The translations under genes were made by a program, and so were the position numbers. Shown here one piece after another: positions 6,347 through 9,847 of a stretch of DNA of 9,847 nucleotides. The DNA is from Pyrinomonadaceae bacterium (GTDB taxonomy: Bacteria; Acidobacteriota; Blastocatellia; Pyrinomonadales; Pyrinomonadaceae). Position 1 is the first letter of the stretch. Each line of letters opens with the position of its first letter. The stretch lies in assembly GCA_025937955.1 (NCBI GenBank), contig JAICQI010000155.1, positions 1 through 9,847 on the forward strand, written 5' to 3'. The notes beneath the pieces were generated by a model. It saw only the letters and a list, made by a program, of their open reading frames with translations, made no database searches and was not told the origin of the DNA.

Positions 6347-9300
6347 TCATGGCCTCTTTGCGTTGGTAACCTGGCCGGCTTGTCTACGGCTACAAGACAG
6401 ACAGTGCGGGTAGCCCTGTTGGCTGGGCGGATTAAAAGCACTGGGTGGCTGATGATCGAAAACGAAGTTTCCACTCTTCGTCCCCGGATCCTTAGTGCCA
6501 CAAGTGTGACAACCAGTTTCGCCTCCGATCCGATTTATATCTCTCTGCCCCTGGGCATTGGGCCTTCCCGGGCCGGTCGCCGGCACGGATTCGCCTGCAT
6601 AAGGCCCGGGCTTGAGAGTGTCGTCACAGTTGTTGTGAACAAGTAGACCAAGTCTGGAGACGTAGTATGTATGGGTATTTGAAACCTCAAAGTTGTAAAC
6701 CGTGAATAAGCCTTCACGACGATTAACGTAATCGATATGAACAATGACACCATCTTTGGTCAACAGTGCACTGCCACGACGAAGTTCGCCCGCGGCAGTC
6801 CAACCCGCACCGATAACCCAGAAGGGATGTTCAGGTGTGGCTGAGATCGTTTCTTTTCCGACATGAATGTCGAGTATCACGGAAGCCGTTCTCGTAAAAG
6901 TGCGCGCAACGCCTTGCCGTTCGGGCTGCCCGGTTGACGCGTTGCTCCGCTCGGGATCGAAGGAGAGCACGAGATCACCGGCCTGCACGTCCTCAATTCG
7001 CTTCTCGCCGCTCGCAGTCTGGATGAGGGTTCCCGCGACAAAGCACGTTTCTCCGCCCTTACAAGTAGAACAAGGTCCTTTATTCGGTTTGCGAGGCGGC
7101 GGCCTGCGCATCGCTTTGCCACCGAGCGCGGCCCCAATCGCTGCTCCAACCAGCAGGCCCAGACGGAAATCGCGCTCGTCAGGACACTTGTCCCAGATCT
7201 CGCCAATAGCCTTGGCTTCTTCGTAAAGCTCATAAAGGCCGTATGCGGCGAGTAATGCCAGAGCTGCTGCAAGAGCAGCGCCGGCTGTCGCCCCGGCAAC
7301 GGCAGTTACAGCGCCCATAACAAGCCAAGCGACGATTGTGGAGGTAAATGCCGCGAAGATGCCCTGGGATAGTCCGTCCAGGAAAGTGCCGGCCGAAAGA
7401 CCGAATGGATCGTTGAAGAAGATCGGATTGTTGTTGGCGTAAGAGTAGAGGTTTAAGCCTACAGCCAGCCCCAGAGGATCTTCAGAGAGAAACCTTCCCT
7501 GGTGCGAGTCGTACCAGCGGGCGCGATAGTAAAGCAGGCCGGTGGCACTATCGCGCTCGCGCCCGGTATAGCCGTAACGCGTCAGGGAGCTACCAGTGCT
7601 GGCGCCAAACGGCTCGTATTGTTGGCGCTCAACCACGTTACCGCCGGCATCAGTTAACGCGGCAACGCTGCCGAGGTGATCCTGCAAAGAGTAAAGAGCG
7701 CTGGTCTGACCGTTAGACTGTCGCAGGTGCTCATCGATGCCAATGCCGTGGAGGTAATCAACTGTCCCGCCTGAACTGTTACGATCGAGCACAACATCGG
7801 GGCCGTCATAGAGGAACTGCGTATTGTTGCCCCCAGTTGAACTGCTCGTTCGCCTGCCAAAGATGTCGTAGGTGTAATTAACATCCTGGCCACCGGGCAA
7901 CGTAGCGCCCGTCATGCGCCCACGCGCATCCCAACGGTATTGAGTGGTTCCGTTTGCGTCCGTTTTTTGAGTGGTCTGTCCGACCGCGTTGAAATCGTAA
8001 GTGTTGGTTCCAAACTGCCGGATCCGGTTAGCTGCATCTGCTGGTCCGGCTGTTTTCTCGTCAGGCTGCGACGCTGGTGGCGAAGAGGAAACGATTGAGC
8101 TGATCTCGTCGTCCGGCGTGAAGGTGAACTGAAAATCCTCGAGCGTTTGGCCTAAGGCATTGGCATGAGTCAGCCGGGATATTCGGCCCGCATTGTCGTA
8201 GCTATAGCTGGTCGAAACACCATTTGGCCGGAGGAGACTGGTGCGACGAGAGAGTTGATCGTAACCAAGAGTGTAGGTCTCGGCGCCTTGTTGAATCGTT
8301 TGCGGGCGGCCTGCCGTGTCGTAGCCGTAATTCACCGGCTGCCGATCCGCAGCGGTCATCGAAGTGCGCTGGCCGGCTGCGTTGTACGTGTAGTGAACCG
8401 CTCCCGCGCTACTGGTCTCGGAGAGCAGTTGGTTCTCTGCGTCATAGGTCCAGGTGATTGCGCCGCCTTGAGCATCGTCGATGTGAATCGGCCGGCCGGC
8501 GGCGTTATAAGAGAATGTAACCACCGCATCCGGGTATCCAATACGCGTCGGTCGGTTCAAAACGTCATAGGTGTACTGTGTCTGCCGGCCCAGGCGGTCC
8601 ATGGTTGAGGCGACATTCCCCGCGTTGTCGTAGACGATAGAACTCAGTCGCCCTAACGGGTCGCGCAAACCAATCAGGCGTTGCAGTTCGTCAAAAACAA
8701 ACGTGGTCACGCTGCCGCGCTCATCGGTTACAGAAGTTAACCGCCCATTGCTGTCGTGCTTGAAGGTCGTCACGCCGCCGAGTGGGTCAGTGGCCGTGGA
8801 ACGCAGACCACGAACGTCATACGTGTAGAGCATCGTGCGGCCGGCCGGAGTGATCGCACGGATGATTTCGTCTTTAGTGTTGTAGAAGAATCTGGTTACT
8901 CTGTTGAGTGGGTCAGTTGCCGAGGTCAGGCGTCCTTTAGCATCGAAGGTCTGCGTCCACTTTTGGTTGAGGGCATTGATCAGACCTGTTTGATTTCCAT
9001 TTGCATCGTACTCAAAACGAGTAACGGCACCATCCGATTCAGTGAGGGTCGCGACACGATCGAGTGCATCGTAGGTTGATTCGGTACGACGGCCCAGTGG
9101 ATCGATAACCGCGGTGGGCCGCCCAATCGCGTCGTACTCGAAGGTCGTGCGATTGTTAAGCGCGTCGATCTGCGCACTGATGTTTCCCTGCGCGTCATAC
9201 TCAACCCGCGATGTTTGCCCAAGCGGGTCAGTGATGCTGGCCAGCAAGCCGTTCGGGTTGTAAGTGAAGGTCGTGGTCTGATTGAGCGCGTTGGTAGTTG

Positions 9301-9847
9301 AAAGCAGGTTGCCGTTCTGATCGTAGTCGTAACTGGTTACCTGTCCGCCCTTGTTGGTAATCCTGGTGATCTTGTTGTGAACCGGATGATACTCGACTTT
9401 TATAGAGCGTCCGGCGCGATCAGTTGTCTCGGTCGGATTGCCCCGCGAGTCGAAAGTGCGCGTAGCTTCAGGGCAACCACATGGGCCAACATTCGAAGTG
9501 GGAAGATTGGTCGTCAAATCACGATCGATCCGCGACCTCTGGCCGAATGAATCTGTCTTATCAAGGATATACCCAGCAGCATTGAAGCGAAGGGCCTTGA
9601 CGCGTCCCATCGGATCCGTAATCCGAGTTCCGGTGACAACAGCGCCCGCGAGCTCGTACTCGTATCGTTCTATGCCCCCATCGGCAAACTGCTGCTGGAT
9701 AACGCGGCCCGCGGTGTTGTAGGTGATCTGCTTGATCACAACGCCGCGCGGATCGGTGACCGAAGAGAGGCGAGCACCTGTGTATGCGTAACGCCAGGTT
9801 TGATTAAGCGGACCCTGTACCGTTAACAAAACATTGGCGGTGCCGCC
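6347..9847 (-). CDS. RHS/YD-repeat polymorphic toxin with Hint domain and C-terminal HNH-like nuclease tip, N terminus beyond the window
   Basis: The frame is open from the right edge to TGA at 6349-6347, giving 1166 visible residues (numbered here from the edge). Residues 1-685 are about 30 YD repeats of roughly 21 residues (units such as YDANGNQ and YDAIGRP). Residues about 690-818 form the RHS-associated core (SLQDHLGSV, LLYYRARWYDSHQGRFLSEDPLGL, NLYSYANNNP...NDPFGLS). Residues 820-915 are Gly/Ala-rich and hydrophobic. Residues 935-1073 are a Hint autoprotease and 1074-1166 a variable toxin tip. In this family the repeats build a hollow shell that encloses the toxin, the core closes it, and cleavage releases the tip for delivery into rival cells. 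The Imm21-like gene just downstream protects the producer. The N terminus, which would show the export route (signal peptide, PAAR or other adaptor), is outside the window. The TTG at 9829 is not a real start, because the frame and repeat pattern continue to the edge. Confidence 0.93.
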   Translation of the reverse strand, partial: GGTANVLLTVQGPLNQTWRYAYTGARLSSVTDPRGVVIKQITYNTAGRVIQQQFADGGIERYEYELAGAVVTGTRITDPMGRVKALRFNAAGYILDKTDSFGQRSRIDRDLTTNLPTSNVGPCGCPEATRTFDSRGNPTETTDRAGRSIKVEYHPVHNKITRITNKGGQVTSYDYDQNGNLLSTTNALNQTTTFTYNPNGLLASITDPLGQTSRVEYDAQGNISAQIDALNNRTTFEYDAIGRPTAVIDPLGRRTESTYDALDRVATLTESDGAVTRFEYDANGNQTGLINALNQKWTQTFDAKGRLTSATDPLNRVTRFFYNTKDEIIRAITPAGRTMLYTYDVRGLRSTATDPLGGVTTFKHDSNGRLTSVTDERGSVTTFVFDELQRLIGLRDPLGRLSSIVYDNAGNVASTMDRLGRQTQYTYDVLNRPTRIGYPDAVVTFSYNAAGRPIHIDDAQGGAITWTYDAENQLLSETSSAGAVHYTYNAAGQRTSMTAADRQPVNYGYDTAGRPQTIQQGAETYTLGYDQLSRRTSLLRPNGVSTSYSYDNAGRISRLTHANALGQTLEDFQFTFTPDDEISSIVSSSPPASQPDEKTAGPADAANRIRQFGTNTYDFNAVGQTTQKTDANGTTQYRWDARGRMTGATLPGGQDVNYTYDIFGRRTSSSTGGNNTQFLYDGPDVVLDRNSSGGTVDYLHGIGIDEHLRQSNGQTSALYSLQDHLGSVAALTDAGGNVVERQQYEPFGASTGSSLTRYGYTGRERDSATGLLYYRARWYDSHQGRFLSEDPLGLAVGLNLYSYANNNPIFFNDPFGLSAGTFLDGLSQGIFAAFTSTIVAWLVMGAVTAVAGATAGAALAAALALLAAYGLYELYEEAKAIGEIWDKCPDERDFRLGLLVGAAIGAALGGKAMRRPPPRKPNKGPCSTCKGGETCFVAGTLIQTASGEKRIEDVQAGDLVLSFDPERSNASTGQPERQGVARTFTRTASVILDIHVGKETISATPEHPFWVIGAGWTAAGELRRGSALLTKDGVIVHIDYVNRREGLFTVYNFEVSNTHTYYVSRLGLLVHNNCDDTLKPGPYAGESVPATGPGRPNAQGQRDINRIGGETGCHTCGTKDPGTKSGNFVFDHQPPSAFNPPSQQGYPHCLSCSRRQAGQVTNAKRP
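6350..6628 (-). other. Toxin tip domain: HNH/treble-clef-like nuclease (predicted)
   Basis: The last 93 residues follow the Hint domain and are unrelated to the repeats. Key residues, numbered from the window edge, are Cys1113-x-x-Cys1116 (GCHTCGT), Asp1131-His1132 (FVFDHQPPSAF), Asn1139, and Cys1149-x-x-Cys1152 (HCLSCSRRQ). Two CxxC pairs around a DH...P motif, followed by a CxxC-S-R-R-Q helix start, match the zinc-bound beta-beta-alpha-metal layout of HNH endonucleases (C-x-x-C...D-H...N...C-x-x-C-N-x-x-K). A DNase acting in the recipient cytoplasm is the best guess. A zinc-bound RNase or another treble-clef fold remains possible. Confidence 0.6.
6629..7045 (-). other. Hint (PT-HINT) autoprocessing domain inside the RHS protein
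   Basis: This 139-residue segment begins with the nucleophile Cys935 (CFVAGTLIQTASGEKRIEDV, intein block A). It contains GDLVLSFDPE, the block-B motif TPEHPFWV with its conserved Thr and His, and NFEVSNTHTYYVSRLGLLVH before the terminal His-Asn (block F/G). Hint domains in polymorphic toxins cut the chain next to the toxin tip. All catalytic positions that I can identify are present. A Cys sits at +2 after the His-Asn (HNNC). Confidence 0.88.
7790..9847 (-). repeat. Coding tandem array of YD repeats (about 63-bp period)
   Basis: Roughly 30 degenerate units encode the RHS shell, with a typical spacing of about 21 codons. Recurrent words are DPLGR, TxFxYDAxGN and YDNAGR. The array is degenerate at the DNA level, so it is not a simple satellite. 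The phase is broken near 9460-9500 by a Cys-containing insert (GPCGCPEA). Confidence 0.85.

Noticed and set aside
6328..6501. 58-codon upstream extension of the Imm21-like frame
   Set aside because: It overlaps the 3' end of the toxin coding region, has no recognisable family similarity and is best explained as a chance open frame; the family N terminus fits ATG 6327.
6877..7299. 140-codon open frame on the minus strand inside the RHS gene
   Set aside because: It lies in another frame across the hydrophobic region and Hint domain, whose motifs are clear in the RHS frame; its translation is low-complexity and Arg-rich without any motif.
8165..8608. 147-codon plus-strand open frame opposite the YD repeats
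   Set aside because: It is antisense to a well-supported repeat array, and its composition mirrors the complement of YD codons; no motif or ribosome binding site was seen.
7790..9847. Non-coding tandem repeat or satellite DNA
   Set aside because: The periodicity is explained by in-frame YD repeats with protein-level conservation and DNA-level drift.

Overview
The window looks like an accessory-rich stretch of an Acidobacteriota genome, possibly Blastocatellia or a relative. Two of its genes belong to families strongly expanded in that phylum: an orphan MacB/FtsX-type permease with two FtsX units (the ADOP type), and a secreted von Willebrand factor A protein of the acidobacterial VWFA-related type. 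Base composition looks moderate by eye. Taxonomy is inferred from gene families only; there is no rRNA or other marker.

Left part (1-2154): the C-terminal end of an RpiR/MurR-type regulator (SIS domain) enters from the left edge. A long, nearly perfect inverted repeat (296-390) starts at the base after its stop codon. A small secreted protein of unknown function (546-1022) follows. It converges on, and overlaps by 29 bp, an AraC-type regulator with an N-terminal DJ-1/PfpI-like domain (994-2010, minus). Middle (2155-5692): the regulator is divergent from the large ADOP permease (2155-4605, plus). The permease converges on the VWFA-domain secreted protein (4655-5692, minus).

Right part (5771-9847, minus strand): a polymorphic-toxin module. 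A very long RHS/YD-repeat protein runs off the right edge, so its N terminus is not visible. The visible 1166 residues show, in order, about 30 YD repeats, the RHS-associated core, a Gly/Ala-rich hydrophobic region, a Hint (PT-HINT) autoprotease and a 93-residue C-terminal tip. The tip has a CxxC...DH...CxxC arrangement that suggests an HNH/treble-clef nuclease toxin. Nineteen bases after the toxin stop codon comes a 170-aa protein that I recognise as Imm21-like, the presumed immunity protein. A candidate terminator hairpin follows it.

The toxin/immunity pair is the functional highlight. The AraC-type regulator and the ADOP permease share a 144-bp divergent region and may be regulator and target. 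The remaining genes show no evident pathway link to one another.
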